Shown: piece by piece, positions 1-10,109 of the stretch | Layout of the letters: every line of letters begins with the position of its first letter | Position numbering within the stretch: position 1 is the first letter of the stretch | DNA from: Cydia pomonella | Taxonomy: Eukaryota > Arthropoda > Insecta > Lepidoptera > Tortricidae | Reading direction: 5' to 3' | DNA length: 64,000 nt | NCBI RefSeq assembly: GCF_033807575.1 | Contig: NC_084723.1 | Coordinates: forward strand, 6,081,247-6,145,246 | The notes under the pieces: generated by a model | What the model was told of the DNA's origin: nothing | Seen by the model: the letters and a program-made list of their open reading frames with translations, nothing else | Database searches by the model: none | Translations under genes and position numbers: made by a program

Positions 1-1085
1 AAGTGAAGTGAAAGCTGTATTTGCATGCAAATAAATTTAATATTTTGATCGATTGATTGATTAAAAGCGAGAGCTTTTTTTTTTGGAAGTTAATAAACGC
101 AAATTCAATATCTATAAAACAATATTAATCAGGTTTTCTATTACAAATGAATATATTTTAAAGTTTGACAAAAGTGTAATTCAATAGCGTTTCACATGTA
201 ACTATATCGTATTAAATGTGACCACGAAAGGCCCATAGTGATTATTTACACTCAATTGCCTCCGATTAGTGAGATTATCTAATACAAATTACACATGTCA
301 CCACACATTGAATGTTAAATAAGTCTTGTAAATTTATTGACAAACCGCTTAAGGAAGCCGTTTAGATTTGTGGTTTAATTGTGACATATATATTACGTAT
401 CAATTAGAATATGAATTAGAGAATAAATTGAGATTGAATTTTGCTCGGAAAACATATTAAAACTCAAAAATGCGCGTTTTCCCAGAGATAACACCTAGCT
501 AGATTTATTTTTCGCCCCCGAAAACAAATTAGCAAATTTCATCGAAATCGTTAGAGCCGTTTTCGAGATCCCCGAAATATATAATATATATTATGTAAGA
601 ATTGCTCGTTTAAAAGTATAAGATGTACGAGTAGGTGATCCATTGCGCGTGATAGAAGGAGGCGGAGGCTGGCTCAAAAGGTGAACTCCACTATCATCTT
701 GACACATTAATCATTGACATTTTATGTTTGTTTTAATTAATGTTTTATTTTACCAGTGATTTTATTATGCAATTATAATCAATTAATTTGAATAATAGCT
801 TAATTGAAAATCTATTTATATTCTGATATGTAAAATTAAATATATAATGCTTATCAACTAAATAAGCTAAGCGCCATGATTTCTGAATGTTCTTCTCGCT
901 GTGGATAAATTTCCTGATTTCTATGTTTACCTAAATCGTAAGGGCATTACCCGGTTACCTGCGTGACATTGAACTTTACTCACTCCCTTATTTGTGTTTC
1001 CCTCTCATTTTCCGTTTACTATTTTCGTAATCATTATGTATTAATTTACCTAAAGTGTCGTACTTATTCATCGTCATCTAAACTC
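1..1085. other. AT-rich intergenic DNA, no gene seen
   Basis: I find no exon with coding character and no splice-bounded frame here. The stretch at about 480-600 (a cgcccccgaaaac-type core followed by a cccgaaat stretch) recurs in reverse orientation at 17636-17800, so it is a piece of a dispersed repeat. The rest is unassigned. Confidence 0.6.
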
Positions 1086-1089
1086 CTGT

Positions 1090-1485
1090 ACGTAGGTTCC
1101 TATTAGAAGTTTTGGTTTCGGCATAGCAATATTTTTTCGGCCAAAGGTTCGGTTTCGGCATAAAGCTAGAGATTGGCCGAAGGGTGTCGTGTTTCAGAGG
1201 TTTCGGGGCAAGCTGCCGAATCCGACACAATAGCAGCCGATTCAACGGAGCCACGCCATTTTGTCGCGCAAATAGTGTTTAGTTTTGATTTTATAAAATG
1301 CATGTGTATGTCAGTCTATAAGGTATTTGTAATATGGATCTTGTTGCCTGAATCATTTTTTTTTTTAATAAATAAATAAACCTTCCGAAATTTTAGCCGC
1401 ACCGAAACTGTATTTTCGATGTCCGGCCAAGGTTTCGGCCGAAACTAGAGTAAAACCAAACTTTCGGTTTCGGTTTCGAAAAACA
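1090..1485. repeat. TTTCGG/CCGAAA-rich repeat
   Basis: The hexamer TTTCGG and its complement occur again and again on both strands, most densely at 1108-1215 and 1383-1480. The two ends face each other: ggtttcggcat near the left and ggccgaaac near the right. This suggests a decayed palindromic element about 390 bp long. The small ORF inside (1173-1379) has no recognisable protein character. Confidence 0.45.
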
Positions 1486-1908
1486 AAATCGCTTTGGATC
1501 GGAAAATAGTTCCTACCTTCACCTTTTTATGTGTTAGATAAATATATACAAGATCAAGGGACCAATTTATTTAAATATTCGTACATTAATGCATAATAAC
1601 GATATAACAATTTATCTTAGAAATTCGTTGACATCAGGCCTGATTGATGATGTTTACTTGTTTTCTGAATATTTCTGATTGCCACAGCCGCAAGAATACC
1701 AGGAAAAAATATTTTAGCTCTTCATTAATAAGTAATTACCTACATGTGTTGATATGTTTAAAATCAGAAGTTAAGAATGCTAAGATCACATTAATATATT
1801 TTAATTTACTAATTTCATTCGGTGCAACGGTGTTGTCCTAAATAATGGTAGGTAGGTACTTATTTAGTTAGGTAATATTTTACTTATACCTAACCCAAAA
1901 ATTATTTT

Positions 1909-2368
1909 TTTTACGGTTCCGTACCTCGAAAAGAAAAAACGGAACCCTTATAGGATCACTTTGTTGTCCGTGCGTCCGTCCGTCTGTCAGTCAAGACCCT
2001 TTTTATCAGGAACGCGTGGAGGTACGAGTATCAAGCTGGAATTTATATCAAATACTCAGGTCTACTGTGCCTTGGAGGTGTGAAAAAATAAAACTTCTAA
2101 GCCAACGCAATCAAAAGATAAAGCCGTTTATGTCGTAAATTCCGCAAATTTTCGACACTCGCAAGGAAATCAAAACCTACAGGGTACTTCCCGTGAACTC
2201 AGAATCTTGAAATTTGGTACGAAGCAACGTCTTATAGCACAGATAAAGGAAAAATTGCGAAAACCCTAAATTTTTAGTTACATCACTAAATAATAATACA
2301 TACCTACAGGTTTGTACGGAACCCTCGGTGTGCGAGTCCGACTCGCACTTGGCCGGTTTCTTTTTTAA
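1909..2368 (+). repeat. Dispersed repeat (cggaaccctta ... cgcacttggccgg type)
   Basis: It begins with acggttccgta and aaaacggaaccctta and ends with gagtccgactcgcacttggc followed by a T-rich tail. Partial copies lie at 15210-15285, 24205-24480, 36718-36792 and, as the tail only, near 50655. This is a very common Lepidoptera repeat by recollection; its class was not tested. The copy here looks close to full length. Confidence 0.6.
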
Positions 2369-2369
2369 T

Positions 2370-2826
2370 AAATATATACGTTGAATATATTATATGCTTA
2401 TTTCATTCAACCAGGGGACTCCAAAGAACGGTATTTAAATGACATCATAATCAAGTCTAAGTATACTTAGGTACTTGTTTGTTTTATATTCTCTTTACAA
2501 GCGAAAACCAAAGTCTAGACAGCTCAGCTACACAGGTTGTAAAACCTAGATTAATAGTGCATTAAATCACCGACTAAATAAGTAATTTTAGTCGATACTT
2601 CAACGTTTGCGCTAGGCACAATTAGGCACCGGCACGTAGCGAGCGCGAAGGTCTATTGCGAAACGCGTGCCGCCGGGCATTAACGTGCATTTAGAGAAAC
2701 ATTTACTGTGGTCAGAAAAATATGTTCAATTGTATTTTAGCTATTTTAGTTTATTTTTCTGCTAGTGAAGTGAATTAGACTAAATAACTCGATAAATATG
2801 AATTTTATTCTCGACTTATATAGGTC
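2370..2826. other. Intergenic, nothing recognised
   Basis: Non-coding sequence with one GC-richer patch at about 2615-2680. It ends at the target site of the LTR element. Confidence 0.5.
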
Positions 2827-2831
2827 CTCGC
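2827..2831. repeat. Target-site duplication, left copy (CTCGC)
   Basis: CTCGC immediately precedes the left LTR and is repeated at 7187-7191 immediately after the right LTR. Five base pairs is typical for Ty3/Gypsy integrases. Confidence 0.9.
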
Positions 2832-2953
2832 TGTTACGTTATGGTTTGAGTTTATGGTTGGTTTGGACATTGGGTGACAGTTCAATAAAAGATGGCTTCA
2901 AATAATGTCTTTTAATTATATTGTACTTGAAATAGTGAAAGAAACAACAAACA
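2832..2953 (+). repeat. Left LTR, 122 bp
   Basis: It runs from TGTTACGTTATGG to GAAACAACAAACA and is matched base for base by 7065-7186. An AATAAA-like motif (caataaaag) lies in the middle, where an R/U5 polyadenylation signal would be expected. Confidence 0.95.
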
Positions 2954-2966
2954 TGGTGTCAGAAGT
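2954..2966 (+). promoter_or_regulatory. Primer-binding site
   Basis: TGGTGTCAGAAGT begins at the first base after the left LTR. TGG is the complement of a tRNA CCA end, and sites of this form in other Gypsy elements have been assigned to a leucine-type tRNA. The exact primer was not checked. Confidence 0.75.
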
Positions 2967-2993
2967 ATAAAATAATAGATGTGAAACACGAAA

Positions 2994-3320
2994 ATGGGTG
3001 AATCAAGTAAAATTTCATCAAACCCGGCAATTCTGCCGGCATTACAATACCCCCAATACTCGCATGGACATGCCCATATGCGGCCATTAGAATATAGTGC
3101 TTCAATGGAAGAAGATTGGAAACTATGGGTCCAAAAATTTAAGATATTTCTTCTTGCAGAGAACCTAGATACCGTTTCTGATGAACGTAAAATTGCACTG
3201 TTACTTCACAACATGGGGGACAAGGGCGTTGAGATTTATAATTCATTTAATTTAGAGGAAAAACAAAATTTTGATGATGTCTTAAAAAAAATTCAACGCT
3301 TATTTTATTCCAAAAGTTAA
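2994..3320 (+). CDS. gag: Gag, N-terminal part (108 codons, ends at a frame break)
   Basis: The frame opens 40 bp after the left LTR and codes for the start of a Gypsy-type Gag (capsid N-terminal region, with a W-x-x-W-V-Q-K-F-K-type pattern near residue 45). The real homology stops at an 8-A run (3284-3291). Beyond it this frame gives a short unrelated tail and a stop. The continuation of Gag is in the frame one base further along, which is open from 3286 and runs into the 1232-codon ORF. The break may be an indel, a sequencing error in a homopolymer, or slippage used by the element. Confidence 0.85.
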   Translation: MGESSKISSNPAILPALQYPQYSHGHAHMRPLEYSASMEEDWKLWVQKFKIFLLAENLDTVSDERKIALLLHNMGDKGVEIYNSFNLEEKQNFDDVLKKIQRLFYSKS

Positions 3321-6300
3321 CATCACAATGCAACGTCACAAGTTTTTTACAAGGGCGCAAGGACCTACAGAATCCTTTGACGATTTCCTTACAGACCTTC
3401 ACAATAAGAGTATGACATGCAATTTCAGTGATAAGAGAGAAGAACTCGTCAGAGATGTTATTGTAATAGGTTTAGCCAATTCCGCAATGAAAGAGAGGCT
3501 TCTGCGCACGGAGGATCTTACTCTCCAGAAAACCGTCTCCATGTGCAGAGCAGCGGAATTATCGCAAAAACAGGTCACCGAACTAACAAATGAGATAGCT
3601 TCAACCTCGGTGCTCAACGTTACCACTGCGCCTGTGCATAACGTTAACAATGTCAATACTTCAAAAACAAGAAGAGTCAACACAAGAAAATGCTATCGCT
3701 GCGGCAACAACTGGGATCGTGCGCATCAATGCCCAGCTATAGGTTGCAAGTGCCAGAAGTGTGGTATTCCAAATCATTTTGCGAAAGTGTGCAGAAACAA
3801 ACAGGTTGCAACCATAACAGAGAAACAGGACGAAGACGACAGCGAGGAGACTTTCTTCATTGGCTGTATCAACAGTGAGTGTGAATGTGAGTGGATTGAG
3901 ACTTTAATTATAAATAATAAATATATAAATACCAAACTAGACACTGGTGCTCAAGTAAACTGCATGTCCTTAGCTACTTATAAGTCACTCAACCTTGATG
4001 AAAAATTTATAGTTAATAAACGCATTAAGTTAGTGACACTACATGATAAATGCATACCTGTCAAAGGTGTGTGCACCATTAAATCTTACCTCAAGAATGG
4101 AAAGTATGACAACATCGAATTTGTCATTGTCAGTACAGATTGTATGACTATCCTAGGCCTAAGATCTTGCATGAAATTAAAATTAGTTACTAGAAACATG
4201 GTTGATTCTATAAATGTTTCAAATAATACTGACACAAATAAAATCATGGCAGAGTTTACTAATTTATTTAATGGTATTGGCTGTTTTAAAAAACCCTATA
4301 AAATTGTATTACAGGAAAATGCAATTCCCAGAGCCGATCCACCTCGTCGGGTCCCTATAGCACTAAGACAAAGCCTTAAGGAAGAGTTGGACAATATGGT
4401 AAGACAGCAAATAATCACTAAAAATGAGGATCCGATGGAGTGGGTCAACTCTACCGTTGTGACTAAAAAGAAGAACAATAAAATTCGCATATGTATTGAT
4501 CCTCGATACTTGAATAAGTTCATTATAAGAAAACACAAGCAATTGCCAACAGTTGATGACATACTAGATAAGTTATCAGGCTCTAAATATTTCTCTAAAC
4601 TTGATTGTAGCAGTGGGTTTTGGACAGTACAGCTTGACTCAGAAAGTTCAAAGTTATGTACATTCTCTACTCCATTTGGTAATTATTCCTATAAACGATT
4701 GCCATTTGGACTTTCCGTGTCAACAGAAGCATTTCAGGAACGCATGGAGGAAACATTTAGTGATATTGATAATGTACAATTTTATGTTGATGATTTAATA
4801 ATTTATGCTAGCACTGTGGAAGAGCATAATAAAGTGTTATTAAATGTACTGAAAAGAGCTCAAGAATGTAATGTCAAATTCAATAGGGAGAAGTCCCAAG
4901 TTCTGCGTAAAGAAATTTCATTTCTAGGTATGATTGTAAGTGACCAAGGGGTTAAACCTGATCCAATAAAAGTTTTGGCTATTTCTGAATTAAAATGCAT
5001 TCGTGACAAGAAAGAACTTGAACGATTTTTGGGAATGACAAATTACCTGTCAAAATTTATCAACAATTACTCGACTATTACAAGCCCGTTGCGCGAGCTT
5101 CTTAAAAAAGACATATTATTTAAATGGCATCCTTGTCATGAAAATGCTTTTAATAAACTTAAGGAGGCATTAACAAACGCTCCCACACTTAAATTATTTA
5201 ATAGCAATAAAGATATAGTCGTATCGGTAGATTGCAGCTCGGAAGGGGTAGGCGCCTGCCTTTTACAAGACAGACAGCCTGTTGCATATGCTTCTAAGGC
5301 ACTAACTGAATGTCAAAAAGGTTATGCCCAGGTTGAACGCGAGATGTTTGCTATTGTGTTTGGATGCATTAAGTTCCATAAGTACATTTTAGGAAAACAT
5401 GTCCTGGTTGAAAGTGATCATTCGGCATTAGAAATCTTATTTAAAAAACCCTTATCTCTAGTTCCTGTCAGACTACAAAGAATGATGCTTAAGATACAAG
5501 GATATGACATTACTGTTAAGTATGTGCCTGGAAAACAAATGTATATATCAGATTTTCTCAGTCGCTCTTTCATAGTTGATAAAAATGATGAAACAAAGCA
5601 ATTTGATGAAGAGTTTAGCAAAGAAATTGTTTGTCATGTTGAGGTCATGATAGATTCGTTGCCCATTTCAAATGAAAAACGACAACTCATTGCCATGAAA
5701 ACTAATGAGGATGCCACACTGTCTTGCGTAAAAGGCTATATTCATAATGGTTGGCCAAATTCTAAAAACAAACTAAATGATTTAGTAAAATCCTTTTGGA
5801 ATTTTCGCAATGAATTGTCTCTAGTCGACGAAATAATTTTAAGAAATAATCTAATTGTGATACCAGTAGCATTACAGAAAATGATGTTAAAAATTATTCA
5901 TGAGGGTCACTTAGGATTAAATACATGTCTTAGAAGAGCTAAAAATGTTATTTTTTGGCCTGGATTGACAAGTCAAATTAAAGAACTTTGCAACAACTGT
6001 CAAATATGTGCCTTGTTTAGAAAAAATAATACTAAAGAACCAATTCATTTTCATGACGTACCTAAACTACCTTGGTTAAAGTTAGGCACTGATCTTTTTG
6101 AATTTAATAAACAATATTATCTGGTTGTTGTAGATTATTATAGTAAATTTTTTGAAGTGGTTCGAATAAATGACTTGTCTTCAAGGACCATTATCAATCA
6201 TATTAAGTCTATGATAGCTAGACATGGATGCCCTTTAGAGATTGTAAGTGACAATGGTCCACAATATTCCTGTAAAGAGTTTAAAGAATTTGCAGACACA

Positions 6301-7026
6301 TATGGATTCAAGCATATTACTTCGTCTCCTGACTACCCAAAGTCAAACGGGTTAGCGGAGTCTTCTGTCAGAATTGTCAAATCTCTACTAAAAAAGTGTA
6401 AAGAGGATAACACAGATCCTTATATAGCTTTATTAAATTTTAGAAATAGCCCAAAGGAAAATAGCCCTTCTCCAGCTAATCTTCTGTTCAATCGGAACCT
6501 TAATGATCGTTGTCCTGTGTCTACAAATTATTTAAAGCCTAAAATATATACTAGAAACTTTTACTTAGATAAAGAATTGCAAGATAAGGTAGGATACCAC
6601 TACAATAAAACAGCTAGACCACTAAAAGAATTAAAGATAGGCCAGTCAATTATGTTCAAGAAAAAGATATCAGATGATCGCTGGCAAAAAGGAATTGTTG
6701 TAAATAAGACTAATTTCCCTCGTTCCTTCATTGTAGAGGACGAACAAGGTCGCCGTTACAGGAGGAACAGACAACATTTACGTAGCATAAATAACTATCA
6801 ATCAACTAATTCTAATGTTAACCCTAACTCTTATGTTATAAATTATGACAGTGATGATTGCGAGTGTGATTCTTCTTATAAAGTAGAAGAAACTGATGAT
6901 CGGGAGATCATTGATACAAGTCAAAGCAATAATGGAATCAATGATACTCCGGCACCAAATCTTGACCTGTATAAGACTAGGTCTGGACGTATAGTCAAAC
7001 CTCCGTCGAGGCTAATTGAATCTTAG
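3286..7026 (+). CDS. pol: Gag remainder plus Pol polyprotein (protease, RT, RNase H, integrase)
   Basis: The frame is open from 3286; the first ATG is at 3328, giving 1232 residues. Residue numbers count from that ATG. The C-terminal part of Gag occupies about 1-170, with cysteine clusters at 122-135 (non-standard) and 142-155 (C-x2-C-x4-H-x4-C). An aspartic protease DTGAQV is at 205. RT has YVDD at 486-489. RNase H follows at about 630-740 with its first Asp in a VDCSSEG context. Integrase has an HHCC zinc region (about 858-895) and a core with Asp near 922, Asp975 and Glu1011, so D,D-35-E spacing is kept. No internal stop is seen. Gag and Pol share one frame here, so a Gag-Pol fusion without a separate pol frameshift is likely. 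Confidence 0.93.
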   Translation, partial: KKFNAYFIPKVNITMQRHKFFTRAQGPTESFDDFLTDLHNKSMTCNFSDKREELVRDVIVIGLANSAMKERLLRTEDLTLQKTVSMCRAAELSQKQVTELTNEIASTSVLNVTTAPVHNVNNVNTSKTRRVNTRKCYRCGNNWDRAHQCPAIGCKCQKCGIPNHFAKVCRNKQVATITEKQDEDDSEETFFIGCINSECECEWIETLIINNKYINTKLDTGAQVNCMSLATYKSLNLDEKFIVNKRIKLVTLHDKCIPVKGVCTIKSYLKNGKYDNIEFVIVSTDCMTILGLRSCMKLKLVTRNMVDSINVSNNTDTNKIMAEFTNLFNGIGCFKKPYKIVLQENAIPRADPPRRVPIALRQSLKEELDNMVRQQIITKNEDPMEWVNSTVVTKKKNNKIRICIDPRYLNKFIIRKHKQLPTVDDILDKLSGSKYFSKLDCSSGFWTVQLDSESSKLCTFSTPFGNYSYKRLPFGLSVSTEAFQERMEETFSDIDNVQFYVDDLIIYASTVEEHNKVLLNVLKRAQECNVKFNREKSQVLRKEISFLGMIVSDQGVKPDPIKVLAISELKCIRDKKELERFLGMTNYLSKFINNYSTITSPLRELLKKDILFKWHPCHENAFNKLKEALTNAPTLKLFNSNKDIVVSVDCSSEGVGACLLQDRQPVAYASKALTECQKGYAQVEREMFAIVFGCIKFHKYILGKHVLVESDHSALEILFKKPLSLVPVRLQRMMLKIQGYDITVKYVPGKQMYISDFLSRSFIVDKNDETKQFDEEFSKEIVCHVEVMIDSLPISNEKRQLIAMKTNEDATLSCVKGYIHNGWPNSKNKLNDLVKSFWNFRNELSLVDEIILRNNLIVIPVALQKMMLKIIHEGHLGLNTCLRRAKNVIFWPGLTSQIKELCNNCQICALFRKNNTKEPIHFHDVPKLPWLKLGTDLFEFNKQYYLVVVDYYSKFFEVVRINDLSSRTIINHIKSMIARHGCPLEIVSDNGPQYSCKEFKEFADTYGFKHITSSPDYPKSNGLAESSVRIVKSLLKKCKEDNTDPYIALLNFRNSPKENSPSPANLLFNRNLNDRCPVSTNYLKPKIYTRNFYLDKELQDKVGYHYNKTARPLKELKIGQSIMFKKKISDDRWQKGIVVNKTNFPRSFIVEDEQGRRYRRNRQHLRSINNYQSTNSNVNPNSYVINYDSDDCECDSSYKVEETDDREIIDTSQSNNGINDTPAPNLDLYKTRSGRIVKPPSRLIES

Positions 7027-7053
7027 TTATAATATCTTTGTTATAATTTTATT

Positions 7054-7064
7054 AAGGAGAGGAA
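7054..7064 (+). promoter_or_regulatory. Polypurine tract
   Basis: AAGGAGAGGAA directly precedes the right LTR and is the expected plus-strand primer for reverse transcription. Confidence 0.85.
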
Positions 7065-7186
7065 TGTTACGTTATGGTTTGAGTTTATGGTTGGTTTGGA
7101 CATTGGGTGACAGTTCAATAAAAGATGGCTTCAAATAATGTCTTTTAATTATATTGTACTTGAAATAGTGAAAGAAACAACAAACA
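7065..7186 (+). repeat. Right LTR, 122 bp
   Basis: Identical by eye to the left LTR, including both ends. The CTCGC target duplication follows at 7187-7191. Confidence 0.95.
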
Positions 7187-7257
7187 CTCGCCACACCGGA
7201 CTAACAAATTGTCTCGCACAAAATCTGTTTTATGAACTTTTAGTTATCTTATCTTTC

Positions 7258-7631
7258 GCTCTTAAGAGGAAAAAGGACGATCGATTCTCCATACAAACTT
7301 AGTCTCCATTTTTGTCTCTGGATATTGATATTATGGAAAATATTTTTATATAATTTGATTTATATGAACCATACCATAGCTATGCCCCTAAGTTTGACTT
7401 TTTTCGATTTATTGATGATTGTAAAAAAATAAGAGTGAAAAACATATTTCATACAAAATTTTAACTGCTCCTAACTCACACGTCAAACCTAGGGGGATAG
7501 CTGTGGTTAATATACAACAAATTGTGTCAAAATATTTTCAATAATATGAATATCCACCAGAGAGAAAAATGGGGACTAAATTTATACGAAAAGAATACTT
7601 CGCAGGGGTCCTCCACTTTCGTCTTAAGAGT
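7258..7631. mobile_element. Palindromic MITE, family P1, copy 1
   Basis: The left end has gctcttaaga and, inward, ccatacaaacttagtctcca; the right end carries the complement (tcttaagagtc, tggggactaaat). The arms stay partly complementary for about 150 bp, including the tatgcccc and ggggatagc blocks. Related copies are at 12690-12975 and 22617-22950. No transposase is present. Confidence 0.65.
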
Positions 7632-8143
7632 CCGCAACAAGCTTGGTTCTTACCTGCAACAATATTTTACACAACGAAGGCCGCATAAATATCTGACACG
7701 AACTTATTTGTAGAGCCATAAGAGCGTGTCACACATTTTTGCGGCCTTCGAAGAGTAACACATTATTTCAAGTGATCCACGAGTTGACCAACCTGCAGCA
7801 ACTACAACCCCACCGAAAGGCCCAAAGGTGTCTCGGCCCCAAGACGGGAATGGTGCAAGCTTAATAGACTTCACACAGGGTGATTTCATGTTTAGGTGTT
7901 GATGGCAAAACACTCCGGAATACGATTGCGGAGCGCCTAATATACAATCTATCATATTATTAACGAGTGCCCGAACCGAATCTACCCTGGTGACCAGAGG
8001 GTCACGTCCAGAGGGACTTAATAGCGTTTAGTGAGAACGCAGCCCAATGGATAAAGAACCTAGATATAAATCTGTAAAAATAAACACTGTAGAACGACTC
8101 ATATTCATAATACCACACGAATAAATATATAAATAACCAAGAG
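7632..8143. other. Intergenic, nothing firm recognised
   Basis: Two short weak frames occur here (7522-7713 and the reverse of 7704-7955) but neither has recognisable protein character. The sequence between the two MITEs is unassigned. Confidence 0.4.
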
Positions 8144-8287
8144 TTGACACTTGACATTTACTTTAGCGACTGCGTAAACTCGACCGCAGTCCATCTCGCT
8201 CGCACTGATGCATTAGTGCGATACAGTGGGAATGCGATCGAGCTCACGCAGTCGCTAACTTAACTGTCAAATGTATAGTTCTGTCAA
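8144..8287. mobile_element. Palindromic MITE (TTGACA ends)
   Basis: The ends are TTGACA and TGTCAA. Inside, ttagcgactgcgt on the left is matched by acgcagtcgctaa on the right, and a cgcactgatgcattagtgcg palindrome forms the centre. The whole 144 bp can fold back on itself. Confidence 0.65.
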
Positions 8288-8628
8288 CAAGAATAAGTAT
8301 AGTCATATCACATTAGAATGTTTCACCGAGCCATACGAACGTCGCGTCAAGTGATAATAAAGTTGTAACTGTCAATTTGCATTTAGAGATTGTTATCGTT
8401 ATTGTTATGCAAGTGGAGCGGTTTGCGAATTGCGTGTGAGCGGTGAATGACCTAGCGGCGGGACAGGGGAAACTGTGGAGTCGACTTATTTTTTTGAGAC
8501 AATCAGGTATTTTGCCACACATTGAGGGGCTAGCCAACCTGACAATCCTTTGCGCTACGAGAACCAAACGATTTCTGTTTTTCTATCGCACTAATATGTA
8601 AGAGTGATAGAGTGACAGACAGGTACGA

Positions 8629-9132
8629 TCACGGACTTTAATTGTTGAACCATTTAGGGTTTACTTTACAAGTTTACACTGGAGATGTCATATATATGTT
8701 AACGGCACCAATCATGGAACATTTAAGAGAAAATTTGAAGTGTTTTTAATATTTCACCGACACCTGTAAAATTTCTACCGCTTTACGATTTAAAAGTTGA
8801 ATGTCCAATTCGTCCTTTATGTTTTCTATAATGAAAGCTACTGCAATTGGTTTCAATATTGTTAACCAATTAAAACTGTGGGTTTTTGCTCCAGTCATGG
8901 CATGTATGGCGCCATTCATTTTCAAAATAACGAATATCAATGAAAAATTATACTTAAGCAGCTCTTTGGGTCTTGCTTGTGGTAAAACTGATGGTAAATA
9001 CTTGTTTTACAGCATTTGTCTATACCATTCCATTACTGGTGCCTGTTCCATTATAGGGGTGTTTACTATAGAATTAGTATTGACATCCAAATTACCTTGA
9101 ACCGTAGATGGGTCTACAATTAAAGTCCGTGA
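8629..9132 (-). mobile_element. Candidate DNA element with 17-bp terminal inverted repeats
   Basis: TCACGGACTTTAATTGT at 8629-8645 and its exact reverse complement at 9116-9132 bound 504 bp. Between them, on the minus strand, lies a long frame with a single internal stop (see 8743-9120). No target duplication is obvious. It could be a decayed transposon carrying a piece of its own gene, or an older coding fragment caught between the repeats. Confidence 0.45.
8743..9120 (-). pseudogene. Broken ORF of unknown origin
   Basis: Read on the minus strand from 9120, one frame runs to a TAA near 8743 with only one internal stop, a TAA in the middle in a context that looks like a changed CAA. About 125 residues are coded. 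The composition is protein-like (short motifs such as PVMEWYRQML, THSFNWLTILKPI). The same frame stays open upstream to about 9175, where a SINE-like repeat begins. I do not recognise the family. A transposase or retroelement fragment, or an old integrated gene, are all possible. Confidence 0.4.
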
Positions 9133-9179
9133 CCGTTCATAACTTAGACCTACATTATAATCTAGCTTCTGTTGTGCAA

Positions 9180-9260
9180 CGTCATAATTTTTTTTTATGA
9201 TACAGGAGGCAAACGAGCAGACAGATCACCTGATGTAAAGTGTGTCGAAGCAACGCTTAT
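9180..9260 (+). repeat. Fragment of 'ggcaaacgagcagacggatcacc' repeat
   Basis: A T-rich run then atgatacaggaggcaaacga and gatcacctgatg. The same block occurs at 40268-40420 (longer) and in diverged form at 16018-16180. It is a familiar Lepidoptera short interspersed repeat. Confidence 0.6.
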
Positions 9261-9839
9261 TTGTATACCTAGCAATCTTATTAGATCAAATTTTGTAGAA
9301 CTCGTAATTAAAGTTAGCTGATGTGGACTGCATTCAAAACATTAGTAAGTATATGCCATGCTTTGCTATAAATATTTCGGTTTGATTTTCACCCGCATAT
9401 CAGCGCCAAACCAGCTTATAATGATCTATATGTTGATGTGCCATTTGATTAACTCGTGTATAATGCAATAGATTATTAGGTACTCGCGGACATGTTTTCT
9501 TTTTATTGTTGTTGGAGCAATGTTCGTACAATAGCCTTAAAAAGTACGGCGTATATATGTATTGTATACACATATAATACAAAGGACATATAAAAACAAT
9601 CTAAAATTCATGAATTGCTTATTCTGAAGATACTGCTTCATTTATGTTTTAGCACGCACAAACAAATTATTGTCAAGGCCGAGCCCTGATTGATTTAATT
9701 AAAACAACAACTCATTTTATGATTTGAAAAACGTGTTATGATTGCGCATTCGTTGCTTTTTGCCAAATATGTGTCCGAGTATTATGGAATCTTACATTAT
9801 ATGTAAAATAAAACAAATATTTATATCGAAACAATATAT

Positions 9840-10109
9840 AGCACAATCGGATTAAGACCAACCTCGAAATCTCTAGAACAGTCATGAAAAAACCGTGTCC
9901 CGGATAGTATAAGCCGTGTCCCGGAAAGAAATTTAGTGCAAAACGCGAATTTATCCTGGATGGTACACATTTTCCAAGATGGCAGCGATTCCTCGAGGTC
10001 CCCAAATATTAAATGGTGTGAGCATGAAAAAGGGGCCTTTAATTTATATACATACCAAATTTCATGAGTGTTCTAGAAATTTCGAGGTTGGTCTTAATCC
10101 GATTGTGCT
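9840..10109. mobile_element. MITE with ~41-bp inverted ends (AGCACAATCGG)
   Basis: The left end AGCACAATCGGATTAAGACC and the following 21 bases are matched in reverse complement at 10069-10109 with one mismatch. The inside contains a short direct repeat (ccgtgtcccgga, twice, at about 9890-9930). No coding capacity. Confidence 0.75.

Larger units (their letters stand above)
2832..7186 (+). mobile_element. Ty3/Gypsy LTR retrotransposon, 4355 bp, recent insertion
   Basis: Two 122-bp LTRs (2832-2953 and 7065-7186) start TGTTAC, end AACA, and are identical by eye. A CTCGC duplication flanks the element. A primer site abuts the left LTR and a purine tract abuts the right one. The domain order protease, RT, RNase H, integrase in the pol frame is that of Ty3/Gypsy (Metaviridae). 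There is no env-like ORF. Identical LTRs mean little time since insertion, yet gag is split between two frames at an A run (3284-3291), so this copy may not be autonomous. Very short LTRs are an unusual trait. Confidence in the class is high; the exact clade was not assigned. Confidence 0.97.

Noticed and set aside
3282..3291. Classical -1 programmed frameshift between the two gag frames
   Set aside because: The second frame is one base downstream (+1) of the first, so a -1 slip at the A run would not reach it; a simple indel or error fits better.
3399..5621. Minus-strand and off-frame ORFs inside the Gypsy element (for example 3399-3683, 4296-4562, 5418-5621)
   Set aside because: They overlap the intact Gag-Pol frame and show no family motif; they are shadows.
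8313..8567. 84-codon minus-strand ORF
   Set aside because: No motif, no splice context, low-complexity stretch (repeated Thr-Ile); not supported as a gene.
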